64,000 bases of DNA from Lathyrus oleraceus. Its lineage: Eukaryota > Streptophyta > Magnoliopsida > Fabales > Fabaceae. Both the position numbers and the translations under genes were made by a program. The notes beneath the pieces are model-generated. The model saw only the letters and a program-made list of their open reading frames with translations, was not told where the DNA came from and searched no databases. The stretch spans positions 181,963,330-182,027,329 of the forward strand of contig NC_066581.1 of NCBI RefSeq assembly GCF_024323335.1, given 5' to 3'. Of the stretch, positions 35,596-45,235 are shown one piece after another (position 1 is the stretch's first letter; every line of letters begins with the position of its first letter).

Positions 35596-35933
35596 CCACT
35601 GTGAACCTGTCGATACGAAATAGCCTCGGCTTTCGGATGATCAGGATGAAGAGTGATTGAATACCAAGAACAGGCGAACAATTTGCACTCTGATGGGATA
35701 ATAATTAACAACGCCTGTCAGCATCGGCGAAGAAACAAACTTTGAACAAAAATCCGTCTGGTACGGAGAAAATCGGTCTGAACACCGCACATCCCCTCGG
35801 GAGTATTATTCTTTCTTCTTATTCTTTTCTTGAACCCCGAAATATTCTTTATCTTTTTTCATTTTCTTGAACCCCGAAACTTTTGATAATTCTTGGTCTG
35901 AAAACCCCTTCGGTCTGAACACCAGGACATCGG

Positions 35934-36350
35934 CCTGATCGCCACTTCGGTCTGGATACCGCCTCGGTCTGAACTCCGGGAAATTGGCCTGATCGCCACT
36001 TCGGTCTGGATACCGCCTCGGTCTGAACTCCGGAAAACTGGCCTGAATACCACAAGTACATCAACCTGATCGTCGGAAGCTTCTTCGATCTGAGAATCGG
36101 AAACTGGGCCTGAACGCCACTTCGGTCTGGATACCGCCTCGGTCTGAACTCCGGAAAACTGGCCTGAATACCACAAGTACATCAACCTGATCGTCGGTAA
36201 CTTCTTCGATCTGAGAATCGGAAACTGGGCCTGAATACCACAAGTACATCAACCTGATCGTCGGAAACTTCTTCGATCTGAGAATCGGAAACTGGGCCTG
36301 AACGCCACTTCGGTCTGGATACCGCCTCGGTCTGAACTCCGGAAAACTGC
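35934..36350 (-). repeat. Two-module minisatellite with order A-A-B-A-B-B-A
   Basis: Module A is 54 bp (CCTGATCGCCACTTCGGTCT...) and module B is 67 bp (CCTGAATACCACAAGTACAT...). Positions: A 35934-35987, A 35988-36041, B 36042-36108, A 36109-36162, B 36163-36229, B 36230-36296, A 36297-36350. Both share the start CCTGA and the end GGAAACTGG or similar. Copies of one module are nearly identical. Frames across the array encode repetitive peptides only because the repeat lacks stops. Confidence 0.92.
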
Positions 36351-36659
36351 TAATCGCGTAACGTCCTCTGATTTTATTTCCCTCTCCGCCCGACGGAAAC
36401 ATTTCCTCCAATATCGCACTACTGGGGAACATTGCTGATCTGACGTTCTGATGCTAGACTCCTCAGAATAACACATTTATCTTTCAGCAAAACCACCCCT
36501 CAAACGGTAACCACGGTTTGGGACTAGCTTATGCTTGCAATGATGCATGATTGATTTTTCTGCGTAATGCCCCATAAACATGGAAATGCTACGCGATTAT
36601 TCATTTTTTATGCAATATGCCATGCTATTTTTTCATGATGAATGCATAAAAAGAAATAT

Positions 36660-37260
36660 TCCCCTCTGGGGAATCCTCTGGGGGACACGAGACTCTCTGC
36701 TGAGGCTCTCGTCACTGCTCCGATTTCCACCCTGCCGGGGAATAGTACTGCTGCTGGGAGAATGCCACCCTTGCTGGGGAATACCTCCTTTGCACCCAAC
36801 CCTCTCGAGGACCTGCTGGGGCAGAAGAACCATCATCGTGCTCTGTGGGGATACCACAATCTCTTTGTCTTGCTGGGGATACACGTCCCAACTCTGCTTT
36901 GGGAACCCTCACCGATACTCCCGTTGAGGAAATGAGCAATCTTCAACCTACCGGGGATGACCATCCAGACCATGCTAGGAGAAACGACTGCTACTCCGCT
37001 GGGGATTACCCATGCAACCCATAGGTAGAATCGGCTCAGCTGGGGATGCAGAAATTTGTCCACTACGGGAACTTGTCCAATCCACTGGTAGGATGAACAC
37101 TGTTGGAGATATATTTCTTTGAAAAAGACCCGCTCCACTCGGGGAATAACAACCTTCTGACCTGGCTGCTGAGGAAACACCATTATAAACCTGTCTGGGT
37201 ATAACCATACTGACTCGGCTGAGGAGCTAGTCCCCGGATTCTGCTTAGGGACTTAGCTGG
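36660..37260 (-). repeat. Dispersed CTGGGGAT-type motif field
   Basis: CTGGGGA or one-base variants recur about every 30-70 bp on the plus strand (near 36666, 36774, 36817, 36843, 36871, 36997, 37038 and elsewhere) with unrelated spacers. The non-coding region at 7678-9946 has the same kind of motif field. Confidence 0.6.
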
Positions 37261-38171
37261 GAAATAAGAATTCCCGGACTCATCCGGACCTTTTCTGCTC
37301 CATCATCTTGTATTTCAAGCCGCTCCGTGCTCGACGAGAACGTACTCCTGGGATTTATACAGAAATCTCAATTTTCCGACTTTGAAGAGTCTTCTTGGTT
37401 AATTCCAAAGGTCGTCGGACGTCTCTCGTCGCCTCTTCGTCGCCCTCCTTTGTGCACTCGTCCCTGATCGAACTCTGTGGGGAATTACAAACTTTCAAAT
37501 CTTCCGATTTTGAAGAGTCTTCTTGATTATCATCAAGGATCGTCGTACGCCTCAACGCCTTCGTCATCTTTCATACACTCGTCCCTGACCAGACTCTCTG
37601 GGGATTTCTCTTGTCAAAGCTTCCACATCACAACCTGCAAGTGAGTGAAAAGTATCTAACAGTTCCTGCAAAACAGATCGTTAGATAAAACCGTGCCCCA
37701 GGCGTGTCAAGATTTCAACACTTGGGTCACTCAACCTTCCAAATAAGATTTCAAGCTTTCAATCTTATAAACATGCATTGGAAGGAAACCCGTATGTTTT
37801 TAAAAATGCAAGATTCTTTATCAAAAATATCTGGATGTTTTTGCAATCAAAGCGGTTATGAAAAACAAAAACAAAATTATATGCATTTTATTGATTGGAA
37901 AAGTGTGGCTCAAATGAGCAATACAAAAGAAGCAATTCCTGAAAAGAGGTAATTGCGCAAAAGGAAAAATCTATCCTAATGGCAATGTGAAACCCGTGAT
38001 CTCATCGAGTTCCAACTCGGTTACACCCCATATGTCCTCAGACTCTCCATGCTTTCTGCCTTCTGAACAAGACGCTTCTGATTGATCCCTACCGGGTATT
38101 ATCCATGATGCTTTAACCAAAGCGCAAACGATCACGCTAGACGCAGTTGTTCGTTTCAATCCCTCTTTTGC

Positions 38172-38359
38172 CTGGACCGCCCTTTCAGGTTTTCAGTCCA
38201 CCGGGATACCCTTTTTTGCCCAAGTCGCCTCTTCAGGTTTTCGACTTGCCGGGTGTACATTTTTCATCTTATCCCTAATTTTTGCCCGAACCTTTTTTCT
38301 GTTTTTCGGTTCGCCGGGATGCCCATTTTTGCCTGGACTATTTTGTTCTTTTCGTCCAG
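38172..38359 (-). repeat. Four consecutive hairpins next to the pol stop
   Basis: Arms and positions: TGGAC/GTCCA (38173-38177, 38196-38200); CAAGTCG/CGACTTG (38221-38227, 38242-38248); CGAACC/GGTTCG (38287-38292, 38308-38313); CTGGAC/GTCCAG (38333-38338, 38354-38359). Loops are 14-18 nt, pyrimidine-rich on this strand, and the first two share CTTCAGGTTTTC-like sequence. Each is followed by a CCGGG or GCGGG box and, in three cases, a TTTTTGCC spacer. The integrase stop lies at 38369-38371, about 10 bp away. In the element's RNA (minus strand) they form the start of the 3' UTR. Confidence 0.85.
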
Positions 38360-38368
38360 CGGGTCAAT

Positions 38369-39223
38369 TTATACGAAGTATTTTTTAACTGCGTCCGCAT
38401 TCACAGGGGATGGAAAATCCTCACCATCCATGGTCGTTAGCAACAAGGCTCCGCCAGAGAAAACCTTCTTGACCACGAATGGACCTTCATAATTCGGTGT
38501 CCATTTGCCCCTTCGATCGTTTTGAGGAGGAAGGATCCTTTTCAGCACCATATCACCTACGTGATACACCCGAGGTCGCACCTTCTTGTCAAAAGCACGC
38601 TTCATCCTCTGCTGGTACAACTGCCCATGACAGATGGCTGCTAGCCTCTTTTCCTCTATCAGGCTCAACTCTTCGTACCGGGTCCTTACCCATTCAGCCT
38701 CTTGCAATTTTACGTCCATCAGGACTCTCAAAGAGGGAATCTGAACCTCGACAGGTAGTACAGCCTCCATCCCATATACCAACGAGAACGGAGTTGCCCC
38801 AGTAGATGTGCGTACCGACGTTCGATACCCATGCAATGCGAACGGCAACATCTCATGCCAATCCTTGTAGGTTACCACCATTTTCTGCACAATCTTCTTT
38901 ATATTCTTGTTGGCTGCCTCAACCGCCCCATTCATCTTCGGACGATAGGGAGAAGAATTGTGATGCTCAATCTTGAATTCCCGACACAGCTCTGCCATCA
39001 TCTTATTATTCAAATTAGAACCATTATCAGTAATGATTCTCTCGGGAACCCCATATCTGCAAATGATGTCTCTCTTGAGAAATCTGGCTACAACCTGCTT
39101 CGTCACGTTCGTATAAGAGGCCGCTTCTACCCACTTGGTGAAGTAATCAATAGCCACTAATATGAACCGGTGCCCGTTCGAAGCCGTAGGCTCTATCTTT
39201 CCAATCATATCAATGCCCCACAT
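38369..39223 (-). CDS. Young Ogre integrase, catalytic core and C-terminal part
   Basis: 284 codons from MWGIDMIGKI, in the same frame as the upstream polyprotein and separated from it by a TGA at 39233-39235 plus three codons. The integrase inserts the DNA copy into the host genome. Seen: first Asp in GIDMIG (residue 4), second Asp in ITDNGSN (about residue 61), the Glu in NGAVEAANKN (about residue 98), and a basic C-terminal region with NYEGPFVVKKVF that resembles the GPY/F module. The first two strands and the zinc finger lie upstream of the stop. A separate protein starting at this ATG would lack the zinc finger. The family normally has one continuous reading frame here. Confidence 0.9.
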   Translation of the reverse strand: MWGIDMIGKIEPTASNGHRFILVAIDYFTKWVEAASYTNVTKQVVARFLKRDIICRYGVPERIITDNGSNLNNKMMAELCREFKIEHHNSSPYRPKMNGAVEAANKNIKKIVQKMVVTYKDWHEMLPFALHGYRTSVRTSTGATPFSLVYGMEAVLPVEVQIPSLRVLMDVKLQEAEWVRTRYEELSLIEEKRLAAICHGQLYQQRMKRAFDKKVRPRVYHVGDMVLKRILPPQNDRRGKWTPNYEGPFVVKKVFSGGALLLTTMDGEDFPSPVNADAVKKYFV

Positions 39224-39232
39224 AGCAAACGG

Positions 39233-42200
39233 TCATGGAGACGACATTAAGCTCAACGGATTTGGAGGCACGTGCACCTTATCAGCATAAATCTGGCATT
39301 TATGACACTTCCGCACGAAATTAAAACATTGGGCCTCCATTGTCATCCAATAATAACCTGCTCTCAGCAGCTTCTTCACCATTGCATTCCCACTGGCATG
39401 GGTACCGAACGATCCCTCATGAACCTCTTTCATCAATTGGCTTGCTTCTGCATCATCAACACATCTGAGCAAGACCCAATCAAAATTCCTCTTGTATAAA
39501 ACTCCATCCTTATTCAGGTAGAACACCATGGCTAACCTCCGCAGAGTCTTTCTATCTTTCTTCGATGCTCCCTCAGGGTACTCTTGAGTCTCTAGATAGC
39601 GCTTGATATCATAATACCACGGTTTCTCATCATCAGAGGCCGTATCAACAGCAAACACATAAGCCGGTCTATCCAGACGTCCCACTTCAACATGGGGGAA
39701 CTGATTCCACTTCTGCACCTTAATCAAGGCGGCCAGAGTAGCCAAAGCATCTGCCAAAGGATTCTCCTCTCTAGGCACATGATGCAACTTCACCTCGGTG
39801 AAAAACGTCAACAATCTCCTCGTATAATCTCGATACGGAACCAAATGAGATTGATGCGTATACCATTTCCCGTTAACCTGATTTATCACCAGAGCTGAAT
39901 CTCCATATATCACAAGGTTCTTGATTCTCAAATCAATAGCCTCCTCAATACCCAATATGCATGCTTCATATTCAGCTACGTTGTTGGTACACTCAAATGT
40001 TAGCCGGGCAGCAAAAGGAATATGGGATCCTTTCGGCGTAACCAAAACAGCACCAACACCGCTTCCATTCACGTTAACGGCCCCATCAAACATCAGAATC
40101 CATTCGGGTTCAGGGTCAGGCCCCTCCTCTGGGATTGGTTCCTCGCAATCTTTCGATTTGAGAAACATGATGTCCTCATCAGGGAATTCAAACTTCATCG
40201 GTTGATAATCATCAATAGGTTGCTGGGCGAGGTAATCAGACAATACACTCCCCTTAATTGCTTTCTGAGAGGTGTACTGAATATCATATTCAGTCAAAAT
40301 CATTTGCCACCTCGCAACCCGTCCGGTCAATGCTGGCTTCTCAAAAATGTACTTGATCGGATCCATCTTGGAAATCAACAAAGTGGTATGAACCAACATG
40401 TACTGCCTTAGTCGGCGAGCAGCCCAGACCAAAGCACAGCAAGTTTTCTCGAGCAGTGAATACCTTGTTTCACAGTCGGTAAACTTTTTGCTAAGGTAGT
40501 ATATGGCATGCTCTTTTCGACCAGACTCGTCATGCTGCCCCAATACACACCCCATAGACCCCTCGAGGACTGTCAGGTACAGAATTAACGGTCTTCCCTC
40601 AACAGGAGGCATCAAAATCGGAGGCTCCTGCAAATACTCTTTTATCTTTTCAAATGCCGCTTGGCAATCATCATTCCACCTGACCGTTTGATCTTTTCTC
40701 AACAATTTGAATATCGGTTCACACGTGGCTGTTAAGTGAGATATGAACCGTGAAATGTAGTTCAATCTACCTAAGAAACCGCGAACCTCCTTCTCTGTTC
40801 TCGGTTCAGGCATTTCTTTTATCGCTTTTACTTTTGCAGGATCAACCTCGATTCCTTTCTCACTTACAATGAACCCCAGCAATTTACCGGACCGCACTCC
40901 GAACGTGCACTTGTTCGGATTCAACCTCAGTCTGAACTGTCTCAACCGGTCAAACAACTTGGCCAAATCTACCAAATGCCCCTCTTCTGTCTGGGACTTT
41001 GCTATCATGTCATCAACATAGCATTCAATTTCATGATGAATCATATCATGAAACAAAGTCACCATAGCTCTCTGATAAGTAGCCCCGGCGTTCTTGAGAC
41101 CGAATGGCATCACCTTGTAACAAAAGGTACCCCACGGTGTAATGAACGTTGTTTTCTCCATATCATCTGGCGACATTTTGATTTGATTATAGCCAGAAAA
41201 GCCATCCATGAAGGAAAACACCGAGAATTGAGCTGTATTATCTACCAACACGTCAATATGAGGTAATGGAAAATCATCTTTCGGACTAGCTCTATTCAGA
41301 TCTCGGTAGTCCACACACATTCTCACCTTCCCATCCTTCTTCGGGACTGGCACAATGTTCGCAACCCATGGCGGATAATTAGTGACAGCAAGGAAACCAG
41401 CATCCCACTGCTTCTGCACTTCTTCCTTAATCTTCATCGCCATATCAGGTCGAGTTCTGCGCAACTTCTGCTTCACTGGAGGACAATCTGTTCTCAACGG
41501 TAGCTTGTGCACAACAATATCGGTATCCAACCCTGGCATATCTTGATAAGACCAGGCAAAGATGTCGACATATTCTTTCAACAATGCCACCATTCTGCTC
41601 TTGACACTTTCCTCCAAAGCAGCCCCGATTTTCACTTCCTTCTTAGCCTCGTCGGTACCCAGATTTACAACCTCTATCTGTTCTTCATGCGGTTGAATCA
41701 CCTTCTCCTCTTGTTTTAACAACCTGACTAATTCCCCTGGCAGTTCACAATCTTCTTCGTCTTCTTCTTCGGCAAGATAGATCGGATTGTCGAAGTCATA
41801 CGAGGGTGTAACAGGATCGTTATCAATGAGATCCGGAGAGGAATCGCATTCTTCGAGGAGAGTGACCCGGATGATTTCTTCGGCCTTCCAGTTGTGGATT
41901 TCCATCCCTGGTTCGCACGGCGTTATCCACCGGTCCATGTCACAGTCGCTGTCAGTATCTTCACCCATCATGCAGATGTGGTCCGGATCCAGCATTCCGG
42001 CACTCGTGAAAGTTACAGACGTACGACCCCCTCTTCCTCGTCCCAAGCCTCGGCCCGGTTGATATCCAACCCCAAAACGGTCTTTTTTCTCAGGGACCTC
42101 CATTATTCTGCCCCAGCCTGGAGCCTCTCCGCTTTTGACTACCTCAGCAGCCTGCCTATATGAAGCGATGGATGGTTTCTCTTCTTCCTGCTTAGCGAAC

Positions 42201-45124
42201 AGAGCATTCTCCACCTTGACGGTTTCAAATGCCTGGCTCGGCGTCTCCCAGATCTCTCCGTCCATCTCAACATACTTGAACGAAGACAGGTGACTGACAA
42301 AGATGTCCTCCTCTCCGCAGACAGTAACAACTTGGCCTCCCCAGACATATTTCAGCTTTTGGTGCAAAGTCGACGTAACTGCTCCCGCAGCATGAATCCA
42401 TGGGCGACCCAACAGGCAACTGTAAGCTGGTTGGATGTCCATAACATAGAAGGTTGACTTAAACACCTCCGGGCCAATCTTTACTGGTAACTCCACCTCT
42501 CCAAACACGGCCCGTTTTGACCCATCAAAAGCACGCACGATTAAATCAGTCGGGGTCAAAATCAGTCCGTCACAATTCAGCTTTGCCAAGGCCTTCTTAG
42601 GCAACACATTCAAAGAGGAGCCGGTATCAACCAGCACATGCGAAAGCACGACTCCTTTACATTCCATTGCAATGTGTAAGGCTCGGTTATGATTCCTTCC
42701 ATCTACGGTCAAATCCATATCAGTAAAGCCCAACCCATGGCTAGCATGCACGTTGGATACGACCGTCTCTAACTGGTTGATTGTGATCTCCTGAGGCACA
42801 TAAGCTTTCTTCAATATTTTCAACAAAGCTTCCCTATGACCCTCAGAACTCAACAGCAGTGAAAGAATAGAGATCTTAGAAGGAGTCTGCTGCAAGTGAT
42901 CAACCAGCTTGTACTCTGACTTCTTGATAATCCTCAGAAATTCCTCAGCTTCATCATCAAATTTACTATCCGACCCCGCAGGCGTCGGTGTCGTCACAGG
43001 AGTACCTTCATTATTCACCACAAATTTTCCTTTTGCCCTGGCTAAAGCCTCGGCCTTTTCTTTTTTCTCTTTTTCTTCCTCTCCCCTCCTCAACGCGTCG
43101 GGAGCAAACAGCCTTCCACTGCGAGTGACACCGCTGGGACCGGCATTATCCACTTTTAGCACGGTGGTTTCACTAGCAGTCTGTTCTTCAACCTTCTCAC
43201 CGTTACAGTAGACCTCTCCCCCATAATGCCATGGCACGGCATCATCTTTGTCATATGGAATTGGCCCAGGTACCGTGATGGTAACTGGAGCCTCCTCCAC
43301 CAGGTTAGACAAATCCACCGGATCATAGTATATAGTTATGGTGGAGACCTCTTCCTTCTTTCCTTCAGTCCTCTCGACCACAATCTCACCACCGTCCATC
43401 AGACCCTGGACATGCTTCCTCAGAAGCTCACAACCTTTCGTAGAAATAGTGCACTCAGCACACTCAAACCCACAGCCCGGGTAAACCCCATTCATCAGCA
43501 GTTGTCTTTTCAACTCAACCAAAGGCGTCTTCAACTGATCGACCTCAGACAGCCCCACTCTATCTTCCACAGAAATAGCGTTTACTCCCCTCTGACCATG
43601 CGCAGGCATGGGATTTGCATTTACGTTGGGAGAAGGCGCAAAGTTGATTGCTTTGGAATCCACTAGGTCCTGGACTACGTGCTTAAAAGCTTTGCAGTCC
43701 TCAACATTATGCCCGGGCGCACCCGAGTGGAATTCGCACTTAGCATTTTCATTGTAACTGGGCGGCCTCTGATCAGGTCTCAAAGGCGCCAGCGTCCTCA
43801 GTTGCACCAGCCCGAGATCCAGAAGCTTCTTCAACAGAAACGAATAAGTCACCGGAGGCCTGTCGAATTGTCTATCATTTGCTCTGCCCCTGACCTGGTA
43901 TCCAGCCCTCTGGGGCCTCTGTTGGAACGGTTGTCTTTGTTGCTGCTGTTGTTGTTGCGGTTGTGCTGACTGAGACTCAGCAGGAATTGTTACTGCAGCA
44001 TTGTGCTGGAAGTAACGGTCCCTACTGGGTCCGCGCTGTGTATAAACTGCACTGGTGTCTCCTTCCTTCTTTCTCTGACCGTTATTACCGAACGGTTTCT
44101 TCGTTCCTGAAGAAGACGCAGATGCACCACCCTGGATTTTACCCAGCTTCAACCAACTTTCAATTCTTTCTCCTGCCACCACAATGTCAGAGAAATTGGT
44201 GACAGGACAACCCACCATTCTTTCTGCAAACGGCCCCTGCAGGGTCCCCATGAACAAATCGGACATCTCTCTGTCCACCAGAGGAGGTTGCACCCTTGCA
44301 GCCAGTTCTCTCCACCTCTGCGCATACTCCTTGAATCCTTCGTTATGCTTTTGAGACATACCCTGCAGCTGGGTACGACTCGGAGCCATATCAGCATTAA
44401 ATTGGTATTGCTTAAAGAAAGCATCTCCCAAATCTTGCCAGCTTTTGATATCGGACGATCTCAACTTGGTGTACCATTCCAAGGAGCCCCCAGACAGGCT
44501 GTCCTGGAAAAAGTACATCCACAGTTTTTGATCCGCGGTGTATGCCGAGATTTTGCGGACAAATGCCTGGAGATGAGTTTCCGGGCAAGAACTGCCATTG
44601 TATTTGTCGAACGCAGGCGCCTTGAACTTCTGAGGAATGACAATCCCCTCCACCAATCCCATGTTGGACATGTTAACCACCCCTGGCGTGGCATAACTTT
44701 CAAGCACTTTTATCTTCTCAGCCAGCAGCTGGATTTCCTTGTTCTGTGGAGGAACGTTGTAAGGCACAAACGGCTCATTCTGTATCGAGAATTGATCCGC
44801 CTCTCTATCCTCTTCCTGATCATCATCAAAGCCATAAAACGGAGGCACAAAGTTGTCTTTCATATTCTGACTAGGCCCAGGTTGACCAACAGCACCAGCA
44901 TTATTCACCAGACCAACTGTTGTCCTCTTTCCACCATCACGAGATCCCTGCCCCTGGTTGGAGACTCCATCCAGGTTGACCCCACTGCTCACAGCAGAAA
45001 CCCGCTCGAGTTTCTCAACCTTATCTGCGAGAGCCTTCTGACCAATGGCAAAACCTTGCATTATATTGATCAGTTCGTTCATTTTCTCCTTCAGTTCCAG
45101 CATATCAGCACTGGGAAGCTCCAT
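39233..45124 (-). CDS. Young Ogre gag-protease-RT-RNase H polyprotein with integrase N-terminus
   Basis: 1963 codons in one frame. Gag core about 165-330 (YFFQDSLSGG...MAPSRTQLQ); Gln-rich tract 386-406; knuckle-like CEFHSGAPGHNVEDC at 463-477 (C, H, H, C rather than CCHC); acid/lysine-rich linker 640-720; aspartic protease DTGSS at 833-837; Gly-rich stretch 1003-1033 resembling a G-patch; RT about 1210-1420 with YVDD at 1369-1372; Ty3-type RNase H about 1510-1640, whose first catalytic Asp is missing (YLTVLEGSMG); second, archaeal-type RNase H about 1675-1800 (MFDGAVN, YGDSALV, NPLADALA); integrase zinc finger H1902, H1909, C1940, C1943. Dual RNase H is known for Tat elements. It ends at a TGA (39233-39235). 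Unlike the classic pea Ogre, no intron or break separates protease from RT. Confidence 0.95.
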   Translation of the reverse strand: MELPSADMLELKEKMNELINIMQGFAIGQKALADKVEKLERVSAVSSGVNLDGVSNQGQGSRDGGKRTTVGLVNNAGAVGQPGPSQNMKDNFVPPFYGFDDDQEEDREADQFSIQNEPFVPYNVPPQNKEIQLLAEKIKVLESYATPGVVNMSNMGLVEGIVIPQKFKAPAFDKYNGSSCPETHLQAFVRKISAYTADQKLWMYFFQDSLSGGSLEWYTKLRSSDIKSWQDLGDAFFKQYQFNADMAPSRTQLQGMSQKHNEGFKEYAQRWRELAARVQPPLVDREMSDLFMGTLQGPFAERMVGCPVTNFSDIVVAGERIESWLKLGKIQGGASASSSGTKKPFGNNGQRKKEGDTSAVYTQRGPSRDRYFQHNAAVTIPAESQSAQPQQQQQQQRQPFQQRPQRAGYQVRGRANDRQFDRPPVTYSFLLKKLLDLGLVQLRTLAPLRPDQRPPSYNENAKCEFHSGAPGHNVEDCKAFKHVVQDLVDSKAINFAPSPNVNANPMPAHGQRGVNAISVEDRVGLSEVDQLKTPLVELKRQLLMNGVYPGCGFECAECTISTKGCELLRKHVQGLMDGGEIVVERTEGKKEEVSTITIYYDPVDLSNLVEEAPVTITVPGPIPYDKDDAVPWHYGGEVYCNGEKVEEQTASETTVLKVDNAGPSGVTRSGRLFAPDALRRGEEEKEKKEKAEALARAKGKFVVNNEGTPVTTPTPAGSDSKFDDEAEEFLRIIKKSEYKLVDHLQQTPSKISILSLLLSSEGHREALLKILKKAYVPQEITINQLETVVSNVHASHGLGFTDMDLTVDGRNHNRALHIAMECKGVVLSHVLVDTGSSLNVLPKKALAKLNCDGLILTPTDLIVRAFDGSKRAVFGEVELPVKIGPEVFKSTFYVMDIQPAYSCLLGRPWIHAAGAVTSTLHQKLKYVWGGQVVTVCGEEDIFVSHLSSFKYVEMDGEIWETPSQAFETVKVENALFAKQEEEKPSIASYRQAAEVVKSGEAPGWGRIMEVPEKKDRFGVGYQPGRGLGRGRGGRTSVTFTSAGMLDPDHICMMGEDTDSDCDMDRWITPCEPGMEIHNWKAEEIIRVTLLEECDSSPDLIDNDPVTPSYDFDNPIYLAEEEDEEDCELPGELVRLLKQEEKVIQPHEEQIEVVNLGTDEAKKEVKIGAALEESVKSRMVALLKEYVDIFAWSYQDMPGLDTDIVVHKLPLRTDCPPVKQKLRRTRPDMAMKIKEEVQKQWDAGFLAVTNYPPWVANIVPVPKKDGKVRMCVDYRDLNRASPKDDFPLPHIDVLVDNTAQFSVFSFMDGFSGYNQIKMSPDDMEKTTFITPWGTFCYKVMPFGLKNAGATYQRAMVTLFHDMIHHEIECYVDDMIAKSQTEEGHLVDLAKLFDRLRQFRLRLNPNKCTFGVRSGKLLGFIVSEKGIEVDPAKVKAIKEMPEPRTEKEVRGFLGRLNYISRFISHLTATCEPIFKLLRKDQTVRWNDDCQAAFEKIKEYLQEPPILMPPVEGRPLILYLTVLEGSMGCVLGQHDESGRKEHAIYYLSKKFTDCETRYSLLEKTCCALVWAARRLRQYMLVHTTLLISKMDPIKYIFEKPALTGRVARWQMILTEYDIQYTSQKAIKGSVLSDYLAQQPIDDYQPMKFEFPDEDIMFLKSKDCEEPIPEEGPDPEPEWILMFDGAVNVNGSGVGAVLVTPKGSHIPFAARLTFECTNNVAEYEACILGIEEAIDLRIKNLVIYGDSALVINQVNGKWYTHQSHLVPYRDYTRRLLTFFTEVKLHHVPREENPLADALATLAALIKVQKWNQFPHVEVGRLDRPAYVFAVDTASDDEKPWYYDIKRYLETQEYPEGASKKDRKTLRRLAMVFYLNKDGVLYKRNFDWVLLRCVDDAEASQLMKEVHEGSFGTHASGNAMVKKLLRAGYYWMTMEAQCFNFVRKCHKCQIYADKVHVPPNPLSLMSSP

Positions 45125-45210
45125 GAGTCTGGGAGTGTTTCTTCTTGTGTAATATCGGTGAGGGCGAGTTGAGTGCAGGGGTACTATTCTTCGAGCGCGA
45201 GCAATGGTTC

Positions 45211-45235
45211 CTGTTTACAAACAAGCACGTTAGTA
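45211..45235 (-). promoter_or_regulatory. Candidate 3' splice site before gag
   Basis: On the minus strand TACTAAC (45229-45235), a consensus branch point, is followed by a T-rich stretch and TTTGTAAACAG, with AG at 45212-45211. The gag frame is open from 45214 to the ATG at 45124, and an in-frame TAA (45217-45215) lies immediately upstream, so the open frame begins at the putative acceptor. Splicing of Ogre transcripts is established for an intron further downstream; an intron here is an inference. No clear donor was identified between ORF1 and gag. Confidence 0.45.

Larger units (their letters stand above)
35596..38368 (-). other. Young Ogre 3' non-coding region
   Basis: 2.8 kb between the polypurine tract and the integrase stop. 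It holds the two-module minisatellite (35934-36350), a field of CTGGGGAT-like motifs (about 36660-37260), two related ~120-bp segments with GAAGAGTCTTCTTG (near 37383 and 37512), and four consecutive hairpins next to the stop codon (38172-38359). Hypervariable 3' UTRs with tandem repeats are established for Ogre-type elements. No frame here has a recognisable domain. Confidence 0.8.

Noticed and set aside
35849..36476. Repetitive peptides encoded across the two-module array
   Set aside because: The frames merely follow a stop-free minisatellite in the 3' UTR; no start context or domain.
44288..45172. 294-codon plus-strand frame
   Set aside because: It is the complement of the Ogre gag frame; codon bias of gag keeps the opposite strand open.
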